Shown in pieces: positions 1 through 5,662 of a stretch of DNA of 5,667 bases. The stretch's first letter is position 1. Each line of letters opens with the position of its first letter. The position numbers and the translations under genes are program-made. Origin of the DNA: a bacterium (GTDB lineage: Bacteria > Bacillota > Clostridia > Oscillospirales > Acutalibacteraceae); assembly GCA_020625635.1 (NCBI GenBank), contig JAHLBL010000119.1, forward strand, positions 1-5,667. The letters are read 5' to 3'. Under the pieces are notes generated by a model. The model was given only the letters and a program-made list of their open reading frames with translations, ran no database searches and had not been told where the DNA came from.

Positions 1-2
1 AA

Positions 3-32
3 GAAAAAGCCCAGTCTATACTGGACTTTTTC
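3..32. terminator. Hairpin, probable bidirectional terminator
   Basis: A stem of 13 positions with one mismatch (C10 against A25) has arms at 3-15 and 20-32 around a 4-base CTAT loop. The GC core CCAGT/ACTGG is flanked by an A-run on the left and a T-run on the right, so either strand would give a stem followed by uridines. It probably ends a gene lying to the left of the window. Confidence 0.6.
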
Positions 33-41
33 GACAAGCTG

Positions 42-74
42 TGAGGAGTATCCATCGGATACTCCTCATTTTTT
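42..74 (+). terminator. Intrinsic terminator of an upstream gene
   Basis: A perfect 12-bp stem (TGAGGAGTATCC at 42-53 pairing with 57-68) with a 3-base ATC loop is followed at once by six T residues (69-74). This is a textbook Rho-independent terminator. It sits only 9 bases after the first hairpin, so the two form a tandem pair that insulates the downstream hydrolase gene. Confidence 0.85.
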
Positions 75-87
75 ACAAATAAATTCG

Positions 88-105
88 TGGCGACAGGATT
101 TGAAC
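88..105 (-). other. tRNA 3'-end remnant (possible attachment-site relic)
   Basis: Read on the complement strand this is GTTCAAATCCTGTCGCCA, which looks like a tRNA T-loop (TTCAAAT), the 3' half of the T-stem, part of an acceptor stem and a CCA-like end. The 5' half of the T-stem does not pair (AGCTG where ACAGG would be expected), and no matching 5' acceptor strand or normal anticodon arm lies within the next 80 bases. The match therefore stops sharply at the T-loop, as in 3' tRNA fragments left by integrases at tRNA genes. It may instead be chance or a decayed tRNA. Confidence 0.35.
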
Positions 106-164
106 AGCTCATGCTTTTCACAGGCAAAAACGCTCTACTCCTTTATAAAGCTAACATGCTTTGC

Positions 165-193
165 TTGATTTTTAGGTTTCCGTTTAATATAAT
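165..193 (+). promoter_or_regulatory. Sigma-70/SigA-type promoter for the tannase-like gene
   Basis: The -35 box TTGATT (165-170) and a perfect -10 box TATAAT (188-193) are separated by 17 bases. Transcription would start near 200, giving a leader of about 58 bases before the ATG at 258. No convincing riboswitch or strong hairpin was seen in that leader. Confidence 0.75.
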
Positions 194-257
194 AGCTGTA
201 GGTGAAATAACTTCATAATACTGAGAAAAAATAGACTGATAGTTGGGAGTTCTATTT

Positions 258-1865
258 ATGAGAGCAAAATTGATTTTGTCGATACTGATGATTACAGCGA
301 TTGTTGCGGCTGTATTATCAGGTTGCGGAGAACAAATTAATAACACAGCGGAAAACACTGTGCCTGAAACTGCTGCTCCTGTTACAAAACTTCCAAAGAC
401 GGATATGAGTAAGTGGAAGTACAGTAAAGAAAACGATTTATATTATCAGGTCGGCATTTCATACTGCGAGAATCCCGTGAACGAAAAATACGAAAAGCTC
501 GCTTACTTTGTACCTGCCGCCTTTATGGACGCGAAAAAGAACGCAGACGGATCCTACACCTGCAAGCTCAACGAAACCGCACAGGTCAACGGATATACCG
601 CAGCCGACGCACCGATTGTTTTTTGCGTCAATACGCCCGGATATTTTGCCGCCGATGCAGTCACCGAGGACACAGTTAATATGGGGATGGGAATTGGCAG
701 GATTGCTGAGTTCACAGCCAAGGGATTTGTTTATGTTTATCCCGGCTGCCGCGGAATCAATGAAGGAGCTCCCTCAGGTGTTACAGACCTAAAGGCGGCT
801 GTACGTTATCTGAGGTATTGCGATGATGTGAACGCGGGCGACGCCGAGAAGATATTCACCTTCGGTATGAGCGGAGGCGGAGCGCAGTCTGTTTTGCTCG
901 GAGCATCGGGTGACAGCGAGATGTATAAGCCGTATCTTAAGAAAATCGGCGCGATACAAAATGTTTCTGACTCCGTTTCGGGTTCAATGTCATGGTGTCC
1001 TGTCACCAGTGTCGATACCGCCAATGCCGAGTACGAATGGATGATGGGCTGTACGCGCAAAGGCAGAAGCGCCGAGGAACAGGCTATGTCCGACAAGCTG
1101 GCGGAAGCATTTTCAAAGTACGTGAATAGCGCTGGTTTCGTTGATAAAGACGGCAACACGCTGACACTGACCAAGTCCGAAGAGGGGATTTATCAGGCAG
1201 GCAGTTACTACGATTATGTCAAAGGCGTGCTCGAACAATCCCTGAATAACTATCTCGCCGATTTGAACGACTTAAAAGCTGCGCGGGAATATGTAGATGA
1301 TATGAATAAGGATAAAAAATGGATCAACTACGATAAAAGCACTAATACCGCCACAATTACGAGTATCGCGGATTTTGCGAAAGCGTGCAAGCATGCGAGT
1401 AATCTTGTCACGGGATTTGATCAGCCCGAGGGTAGGAATAATCTTTTCGGCTATGGCGACGGCAATCGCGCGCACTTTGATAAAATCCTTTGTGATGTAT
1501 TGACCGAGCTTGAAAGCAAATACGCGGTTGATTACAAGTCAGATTTAGCAAAGAAAGACGCGCTCGGCTATACCGTGGAACAGCGTGTTAATATGTATTC
1601 GCCGCTTTACTTCCTGATGGAGAGCCGCGGCGGATATAAAACGGCGAACGTAGCTAAGTACTGGCGTATTCGTTCGGGTATCAAGCAGAGCACCAACTCG
1701 GTGACTACCGAGATAAACCTTAATCTTGCACTGAGTGCCTACGACGGCGTTGAAAGCGTAGATTTTGAAACCGTATGGGAACGTACCCACGAATACGCTG
1801 AACGTAACGGCGGCGACAGTATTAAGAACTTTATTGAGTGGGTGATATCCTGCACAAAGAATTGA
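258..1865 (+). CDS. Subtype B tannase-like alpha/beta hydrolase lipoprotein
   Basis: This encodes a 535-residue secreted esterase-type hydrolase, probably anchored on the outer face of the membrane. Residues 1-22 form a lipoprotein signal peptide (MRAK, hydrophobic core, lipobox LSGC) with Cys23 as the lipid site. The ATG at 258 is chosen because GGGAG (245-249) lies 8 bases upstream; a TTG at 243 overlaps that site. A PGCRG turn (P162 on), the segment with D177 in TDLKAAVRYLRY, and the nucleophile elbow GMSGG with Ser205 match tannase-like proteins of gut Bacillota. The C-terminal WRIRSG segment (W469 on) and His511 in WERTHE match the region supplying the catalytic acid and base. From memory, relatives read QGDTALTTE after WRIR; here it is QSTNSVTTE, so the acid position is Thr479. 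Known members cleave galloyl esters, but the family is broader and the substrate here is unknown. The mature part is somewhat longer than the 469-residue Lactiplantibacillus plantarum tannase. It has its own promoter; no clear terminator follows. Confidence 0.82.
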   Translation: MRAKLILSILMITAIVAAVLSGCGEQINNTAENTVPETAAPVTKLPKTDMSKWKYSKENDLYYQVGISYCENPVNEKYEKLAYFVPAAFMDAKKNADGSYTCKLNETAQVNGYTAADAPIVFCVNTPGYFAADAVTEDTVNMGMGIGRIAEFTAKGFVYVYPGCRGINEGAPSGVTDLKAAVRYLRYCDDVNAGDAEKIFTFGMSGGGAQSVLLGASGDSEMYKPYLKKIGAIQNVSDSVSGSMSWCPVTSVDTANAEYEWMMGCTRKGRSAEEQAMSDKLAEAFSKYVNSAGFVDKDGNTLTLTKSEEGIYQAGSYYDYVKGVLEQSLNNYLADLNDLKAAREYVDDMNKDKKWINYDKSTNTATITSIADFAKACKHASNLVTGFDQPEGRNNLFGYGDGNRAHFDKILCDVLTELESKYAVDYKSDLAKKDALGYTVEQRVNMYSPLYFLMESRGGYKTANVAKYWRIRSGIKQSTNSVTTEINLNLALSAYDGVESVDFETVWERTHEYAERNGGDSIKNFIEWVISCTKN

Positions 1866-1917
1866 TAATAAATAGTTCATATTTTGCGACAAATCTCTTT
1901 TTGTTTGAAACCCTGTA

Positions 1918-1946
1918 TAGACAAAAGCGCTTTATTCTGTTACAAT
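1918..1946 (+). promoter_or_regulatory. Promoter of the XRE regulator gene
   Basis: The -35 box TAGACA (1918-1923) and -10 box TACAAT (1941-1946) each match consensus at 5 of 6 positions, with a 17-base spacer. The start point would fall near 1953, leaving a short leader before the ATG at 1976. Confidence 0.65.
1924..1933. promoter_or_regulatory. 10-bp palindrome in promoter spacer, candidate operator
   Basis: AAAGCGCTTT is a perfect palindrome lying entirely between the -35 and -10 boxes of the regulator promoter. A protein bound there would block RNA polymerase, so autorepression by the XRE protein is a natural guess. The core also resembles the centre of a CcpA cre site, but the conserved outer bases are absent. 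Short palindromes occur by chance, so this is only a candidate. Confidence 0.35.
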
Positions 1947-1975
1947 GAAAGCAGAAAATCAACGGAGGGTTGAAA

Positions 1976-2311
1976 ATGAGCGTTATCGGAGAGCAGATAA
2001 AGAAATATCGTGTGCAAAAGAAATATACACAGGAAAATCTCGGCAGCATTATCGGTGTTACCACGCAGGCAGTTTCCAAATGGGAGCGCGGTGGAACTCC
2101 CGACGCTGAGGTCCTGCCGCTGCTTGCCGACGCGCTCGGAGTGAGTATTGACGCGCTCTTCGGCAGAGAGGAGCAGGATATCCGCATTATTCTTTCCAAG
2201 AAGCTGAGCAAAATGCCGGGAGACGAAGCCTTCCGCCTCGCCTTCAACTATTGCTGGTCGTTCATCGTGGGGCTGACGGGCGATGAGAGTATTTCGGAAA
2301 ATTTTGTCTAA
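1976..2311 (+). CDS. N-terminal fragment: XRE helix-turn-helix DNA-binding protein
   Basis: This is the part translated before the premature stop, 111 residues. Residues 5-63 form a Cro/C1-type helix-turn-helix: GEQIKKYR, then TQENLGSIIGVTTQAVSKWERG with the recognition helix around T29-W36, then the closing segment with LADALGVSIDALFG. This domain is complete, so the short product could still bind DNA, possibly without the effector-sensing or dimerising functions of the missing C-terminal part. Start choice rests on GGAGGG 6 bases upstream; an in-frame TTG at 1970 directly abuts that site and is less likely. Confidence 0.75.
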   Translation: MSVIGEQIKKYRVQKKYTQENLGSIIGVTTQAVSKWERGGTPDAEVLPLLADALGVSIDALFGREEQDIRIILSKKLSKMPGDEAFRLAFNYCWSFIVGLTGDESISENFV

Positions 2312-2386
2312 CGCTTTAACGACAATTCCGTTTCAAAAAGTGATCGCGGCGCGGATTTCTTTGCCAATATTCTGCGCGACGACGGT

Positions 2387-2815
2387 ATGGCTCTGGCGCG
2401 GCTGTCAAACGAATTCCGCACTTTCTTCCTGATGGTGCGTCCGCAGAACGACAGTATGCTTTCGTATTATGAAAGGGAGGACGCTATCCGACAGATTTTT
2501 GCGCTCTTCGCGGATAAAAAAATACTGAAAATCTTCTTTTATCTTTATACGGTGTCGAACATTCCCGTTACCGCTCCGCTGATAAGTCGGGGAACGGGGC
2601 TGGATTTGTGCGATGTTGAGCGGTGTATGAATATGCTTTGCAATAAAAAGATCGTGCATACAATGAAGATCGCTTCGATCGACGGTGAGATAAACTCCTA
2701 TATCATCCGTTATGAGGCGAACGTACTGCCGCTTTTCTGTTACGCGGATGAGATCGCCAAAGGATGTCAGTACCCGACTTTCGGTATGTGCGACAGAGAT
2801 AAGCCGATTTTTTAA
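2387..2815 (+). CDS. C-terminal fragment of the regulator (winged-helix-like)
   Basis: This is the 142-residue downstream portion of the broken regulator, in the same frame as the N-terminal half. The segment from about REDAIRQIFALFADKKIL through PVTAPLISRGTGLDLCDVER and NMLCNKKIVHT looks like a winged helix (helix, helix, recognition helix, wing), followed by IRYEANVLPLFCYADEIA and an FGMCDRDKPIF tail. The ATG at 2387 has no good ribosome binding site, so independent translation is doubtful. The intact sequence argues that the stop arose recently or is an error. Confidence 0.5.
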   Translation: MALARLSNEFRTFFLMVRPQNDSMLSYYEREDAIRQIFALFADKKILKIFFYLYTVSNIPVTAPLISRGTGLDLCDVERCMNMLCNKKIVHTMKIASIDGEINSYIIRYEANVLPLFCYADEIAKGCQYPTFGMCDRDKPIF

Positions 2816-2849
2816 ACTGACGGTTGAATTGTTCTTCTATGTGTTGAAA

Positions 2850-2875
2850 AATTATTAAACAGTTGTTTGATAATT
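2850..2875. promoter_or_regulatory. 26-bp near-perfect palindrome, candidate operator
   Basis: Arms AATTATTAAACA (2850-2861) and TGTTTGATAATT (2864-2875) flank a 2-base GT centre. Eleven of 12 positions are complementary, and the twelfth is a T/G pair. It overlaps the candidate -35 box of the esterase operon, and its length and symmetry suit a dimeric repressor such as a TetR-, GntR- or XRE-type protein. The AT-rich stem with no following T-run makes a terminator less likely. Which protein binds is unknown. Confidence 0.55.
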
Positions 2876-2896
2876 GTCGGGCAGCTGTTTTATTAT
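2867..2896 (+). promoter_or_regulatory. Candidate promoter of the esterase operon
   Basis: TTGATA (2867-2872) and TATTAT (2891-2896) are separated by 18 bases. The -35 box lies inside the right arm of the 26-bp palindrome. A start near 2903 would give a leader of about 53 bases. The alternative is readthrough from the regulator gene, since no clear terminator lies between. Confidence 0.45.
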
Positions 2897-2955
2897 ATAG
2901 GTACAACGACAACGGTGATGCTGAATTCTGCACATTAAACAAGGGAGGAATAAAG

Positions 2956-3750
2956 ATGATCAAGGAAGAGCTGTATGAGCTGAGCTTGCCGTATTATGGC
3001 GGACAAAACAAGAAGGTGCGCGTTTATGTGCCCGAACACGATGAAGGCGAGACTCTGCCCGTTATCTATATGACGGACGGACAAAATCTTTTTGAGGATA
3101 ACAACCCGGGGCAATTCGGCTGTTGGTATACACGCGAAGCAGTCAAAGAAGTCGGCAAAGCAATCATAGTCGGCATACATAACGACGAAGGTCCCGTTCA
3201 GAGAACGAAGGAGCTTACGCCGAAAAGTATAGGAGCGCTCCGCTTTCCCGATGAAATGCCGCAGATGATAAGGGAACTTCTCATACCCGAGGGTGAGCTG
3301 TTCGACGACTTTGTGATACGCACGGTTATGCCCGAGGTTGAGGCGCGTTTCCCTGTTGAAAAAGGCAGGAACGCCGCTGCCTTCTGCGGCAGCTCCTCGG
3401 GAGGCTTGCAGGCTTATTTCACCGCTCTCAGCCATCCTGACAGGTTCTGTTTGTCAGGCGTCTTTTCTCCCGCGTTTCCGTTTTACTCTGTTGACGACAT
3501 CGTAAGCTGGACGATTTCAAGACTGAGCGGCTCAATGCCGTATCTCTACTTCTACAGCGGAGCGGTCGGCGAGCCCGAGGAGGAAATATGCAGGAGTACA
3601 CAGGCGGTATACGACGCGATTGCGGAGTTTTATCCGATGGAGCGTATGAACGAAGTCATCCTGTTCGATCAGCCGCATAACGAGAGCGCGTGGGCGCCGA
3701 TCTTCAAGGATTTCCTGCATACGTTCCTTACGCGCAGGGAAGAGTTCTGA
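2956..3750 (+). CDS. Cytoplasmic esterase D-type alpha/beta hydrolase
   Basis: This 264-residue protein belongs to the putative esterase family (esterase D/enterochelin esterase-like alpha/beta hydrolases), which hydrolyse carboxylic esters. It has no signal peptide, so it should act in the cytoplasm. An early strand pair with PVIYMTDGQNLF is followed by IIVGIHND, the nucleophile elbow GSSSGG (residues 145-150, Ser147 as nucleophile), a YSGAVGE segment where Glu206 is the likely acid, and His241 in DQPHNESAW with Trp246 nearby. The triad thus appears complete, and the length suits a single-domain member. The ATG at 2956 is preceded by AGGGAGG (2942-2948), 7 bases away; an in-frame TTG at 2863 lies inside the operator and is rejected. 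It is closely similar in motifs to the catalytic domain of the next gene, 36 bases downstream, so the two look like duplicated, differently localised enzymes. The substrate is unknown; short acyl groups on imported sugars are a reasonable guess. Confidence 0.8.
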   Translation: MIKEELYELSLPYYGGQNKKVRVYVPEHDEGETLPVIYMTDGQNLFEDNNPGQFGCWYTREAVKEVGKAIIVGIHNDEGPVQRTKELTPKSIGALRFPDEMPQMIRELLIPEGELFDDFVIRTVMPEVEARFPVEKGRNAAAFCGSSSGGLQAYFTALSHPDRFCLSGVFSPAFPFYSVDDIVSWTISRLSGSMPYLYFYSGAVGEPEEEICRSTQAVYDAIAEFYPMERMNEVILFDQPHNESAWAPIFKDFLHTFLTRREEF

Positions 3751-3786
3751 ACAAAGCAGTGTTATGAATAAAAAGGAGAATGAACT

Positions 3787-5493
3787 ATGAGAAAGAAAAG
3801 AATTACAGTGTTATTATTATGCGCAGCCGTTCTTGTTTCGGCGGCGACAGGCTACTCGGGCGGCGGATAATCAGAGGCTTCCGCCGATTCAAAAAACGCG
3901 GAGGTTAAAACAATTTGTCCGCTGACAGTCAGAGCTCCAAAAAAGTACAGCGAGATGACCGCGACCTTTATGAATACCTCAAGCGGTAAAACAAAGGATA
4001 TCAAAATGAAGAAAAGCGGCACGGACAAAAGCGGCGCTATTTTCCGATGTGAGGCGGATGAAAATAAATACAATATGGTGCATGTGTCCTTCGGTGATAT
4101 CACAAGTATGGATGTCACGTTCAACAGCTATATCAGCGGCTGGAACGCAAAGAACGACGAGCTCCTTCCGTATGTGGTAGGCACCGAGCCCGTCTATGAC
4201 GCGAAATTTGATAAAAAGGTGTTTCAGTTTGACGGACGGGATAAGAAGGTTTATATCTGGAAGCCCGCCGACTATGACGAAAAATTAGAGGAAAAGTATT
4301 CCGTTATCTATATGTTCGACGGTCAGAGCATTTTCAAAACGGGTGTAGACGAGGGAATGGATAACAACGAGGTGAGCTGGAATGTCGGTGAACACGTCAC
4401 GAGTATGATGAATGTCACCGACAATAAAGCGTTCATAGTCGCGGTCGATAACAACGACATCTACAGAAATGATGAGCTGGTTCCCGACTTAGGCGAGATA
4501 AATATGGAGGGTGAACCCGAAAACGCCAAGGCAGATGATCTGACAAAAAAGCGCGGCAGCGCTTTAGCGAAGTTCCTCTGCGATACGATCATGCCGTATG
4601 TAAATGAGAATTATAACGTCTATACCGACGCTCAGCATACCTCGCTGACAGGCAGCTCCTTAGGCGGACTCGAAACCTTCTATACGGTCTTGACTTACCC
4701 CGACAAATTCGGCACAGGCGGAGTTTTATCGGCTACCTTTGATATGTATGCCGATAAAGAGTGGACAGAGTTCTTGAGATATAAGCTGAATAACGAAAAC
4801 GCGCCGTTTTTAGATTTCTACGCTGGCGGGTACAAGACGGATAACGGCGACGTGACCGAGACGATGTATAACGATCTGATCAAGAAGGGCTACGCCAAGG
4901 ATAAGCTCGTGTTCAGTAAATATGAGTCGGGTGAACATATGATAGAGTACTGGAGAAGTATCTATCCCGAATTCCTTGAGGCGGCGTTCACACAGAAGGT
5001 CTCGGCGTTGGAATACGGCGTTCCCGTGCACTATAAGGATAAGACCGATCCTCTCGAAAAGTATCTCGAGGAATACGATCTTGATATCAACGACATCGAG
5101 CCGGGCTATGTTTATTACGACAACAGCGAATCAAAATGGGATAAGGTCTACGCTTACTGGTGGGGCGGTATGGCTTTCAACAGCTTCACGAAGGAGCCTT
5201 ATTATTACGCGGAGTGGCCCGGGTATGAAATGGAGCAGATAGAAGGAACCGATATTTATCGTGTTGTCGCTCCATGGGGGTGTATGGGTATCACCTTCGA
5301 TTCAGGCGTGACCGACAGAGAGGTCGCCGAAGGCAAGAAAGCGTTCCAGACGACCGATATACAGTTCAGCAACGACCTTATCGGTAAGATGTACAAAATA
5401 GATACGTCGGTAAAACCAAAAGCCGACACGGGCGCAATGAAATTCAAACGCAGGTACTCAAAGGGAAGCTGGTCGGACTATTCGGCAGAATAA
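3787..5493 (+). pseudogene. Exported esterase gene with nonsense codon after the signal peptide
   Basis: The natural start is the ATG at 3787, with AAGGAG (3773-3778) 8 bases upstream. It encodes MRKKR, a hydrophobic core (LLLCAAVLVSAATG), then Tyr23-SGGG and a TAA at 3868-3870 (codon 28). The frame continues open to the TAA at 5491-5493, for a would-be length of 568. The context SAATG-x-SGGG is a typical lipobox, so position 23 was almost certainly Cys (TGC to TAC). Two separate lesions thus hit export: loss of the lipidation residue and a stop. As read, translation yields a 27-residue signal-like peptide, unless readthrough or internal starts rescue the enzyme. GGAGGT at 3900-3905 lies 7 bases before an in-frame ATT (3913), a weak possible restart. 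Confidence 0.75.
3955..5493 (+). CDS. Esterase D-type hydrolase with C-terminal CBM26-like module
   Basis: This is the open portion from Met57; numbering counts from the ATG at 3787. Residues 36-138 form a beta-rich N-terminal domain I do not recognise. Residues 143-400 are an esterase domain: YSVIYMFDGQSIF, IVAVDNND, the elbow GSSLGG (289-294, Ser291), a plausible acid at Asp352 in GGYKTDNGD, and His384 in SGEHMIEYW. Residues 441-528 resemble starch-binding modules of family CBM26: YVYYDNSESKWDKVYAYWW, then EWPGYEM (W477), ITFDSG (504-507) and QTTDI (521-525), matching the recalled pattern of FDNS...W...VYAY, WPG, FNNG, QTADL. The protein was probably a surface enzyme that binds alpha-glucan and removes esters. 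The start at 3955 has no strong ribosome binding site, so a product made from here would be cytoplasmic and at low level. The downstream sequence shows no decay. Confidence 0.72.
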   Translation: MTATFMNTSSGKTKDIKMKKSGTDKSGAIFRCEADENKYNMVHVSFGDITSMDVTFNSYISGWNAKNDELLPYVVGTEPVYDAKFDKKVFQFDGRDKKVYIWKPADYDEKLEEKYSVIYMFDGQSIFKTGVDEGMDNNEVSWNVGEHVTSMMNVTDNKAFIVAVDNNDIYRNDELVPDLGEINMEGEPENAKADDLTKKRGSALAKFLCDTIMPYVNENYNVYTDAQHTSLTGSSLGGLETFYTVLTYPDKFGTGGVLSATFDMYADKEWTEFLRYKLNNENAPFLDFYAGGYKTDNGDVTETMYNDLIKKGYAKDKLVFSKYESGEHMIEYWRSIYPEFLEAAFTQKVSALEYGVPVHYKDKTDPLEKYLEEYDLDINDIEPGYVYYDNSESKWDKVYAYWWGGMAFNSFTKEPYYYAEWPGYEMEQIEGTDIYRVVAPWGCMGITFDSGVTDREVAEGKKAFQTTDIQFSNDLIGKMYKIDTSVKPKADTGAMKFKRRYSKGSWSDYSAE

Positions 5494-5510
5494 TATCAGT
5501 TTATATTTAT

Positions 5511-5553
5511 GAGGCTGTGGTTCTGTAATCAGAATCACAGCCTCGATTTTTTT
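5511..5553 (+). terminator. Intrinsic terminator of the esterase operon
   Basis: A 15-bp stem (GAGGCTGTGGTTCTG at 5511-5525 pairing with 5530-5544, one G/T wobble) with a TAAT loop is followed by GA and seven T residues (5547-5553). It lies 18 bases after the last stop codon. Confidence 0.92.
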
Positions 5554-5633
5554 CTGTTATTTCGTTCTTTGTTACAGTATTTATGTTTAAAAATATTCTT
5601 TAGTGTTTTATTCTACAAAATAGCAAAAAATGA

Positions 5634-5662
5634 TTGACTTTTTTCTTTTTGGAAACTATAAT
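5634..5662 (+). promoter_or_regulatory. Strong promoter for a gene beyond the right edge
   Basis: TTGACT (5634-5639, 5 of 6) and TATAAT (5657-5662, 6 of 6) are exactly 17 bases apart, preceded by A/T-rich sequence including a run of A residues (5615-5630) resembling an UP element. The downstream gene is not in the window. This is the best promoter here. Confidence 0.8.

Larger units (their letters stand above)
1976..2815 (+). pseudogene. XRE-family two-domain regulator broken by an in-frame TAA
   Basis: One reading frame runs from the ATG at 1976 to the TAA at 2813-2815, interrupted only by a TAA at 2309-2311 (codon 112 of about 279). The frame does not shift: sense codons between the stop and the next ATG (2387) read RFNDNSVSKSDRGADFFANI, joining the halves smoothly. 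The ribosome binding site GGAGGG (1964-1969) lies 6 bases before the ATG. The full protein would have an N-terminal XRE helix-turn-helix and a C-terminal part with a winged-helix-like segment. From memory, Bacillota have intact regulators of about 280 residues with this layout. It is probably a local transcription factor, perhaps for the flanking esterase genes. Full function would need suppression or readthrough. A sequencing error is the main alternative to real loss. Confidence 0.75.

Noticed and set aside
88..160. A complete tRNA gene on the complement strand
   Set aside because: The T-stem does not pair, no 5' acceptor strand complements the 3' end, and the putative anticodon loop lacks the universal U33. 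Only the 3' fragment is supported.
508..792. A second + strand frame inside the tannase-like gene
   Set aside because: It overlaps a strongly supported gene in another frame and its composition (many Thr, Pro and Ser) is typical of a shadow frame.
806..1174. Complement-strand reading frame opposite the tannase-like gene, and similar ones elsewhere
   Set aside because: These frames mirror well-supported + strand genes, have no ribosome binding site I could find, and show no recognisable motifs.
1921..1936. CcpA catabolite (cre) site in the regulator promoter
   Set aside because: Only the AAAGCGCTTT core fits; the conserved outer TG and CA bases are missing on both sides.
2857..2896. Rho-independent terminator after the regulator gene
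   Set aside because: The stem options are AT-rich or have a 16-base loop, and what follows is TATTATATA rather than a T-run. An operator or promoter explains the symmetry better.
2863..2955. Upstream TTG start adding 31 residues to the cytoplasmic esterase
   Set aside because: It lies within the palindrome and upstream of or inside the promoter, whereas the ATG at 2956 has an excellent ribosome binding site. The extra residues do not resemble a signal peptide.
2309..3870. Wholesale reassignment of TAA to an amino acid
   Set aside because: TAA also ends the regulator frame (2813-2815) and the last gene (5491-5493, 18 bases before a strong terminator), so it acts as a true stop here.
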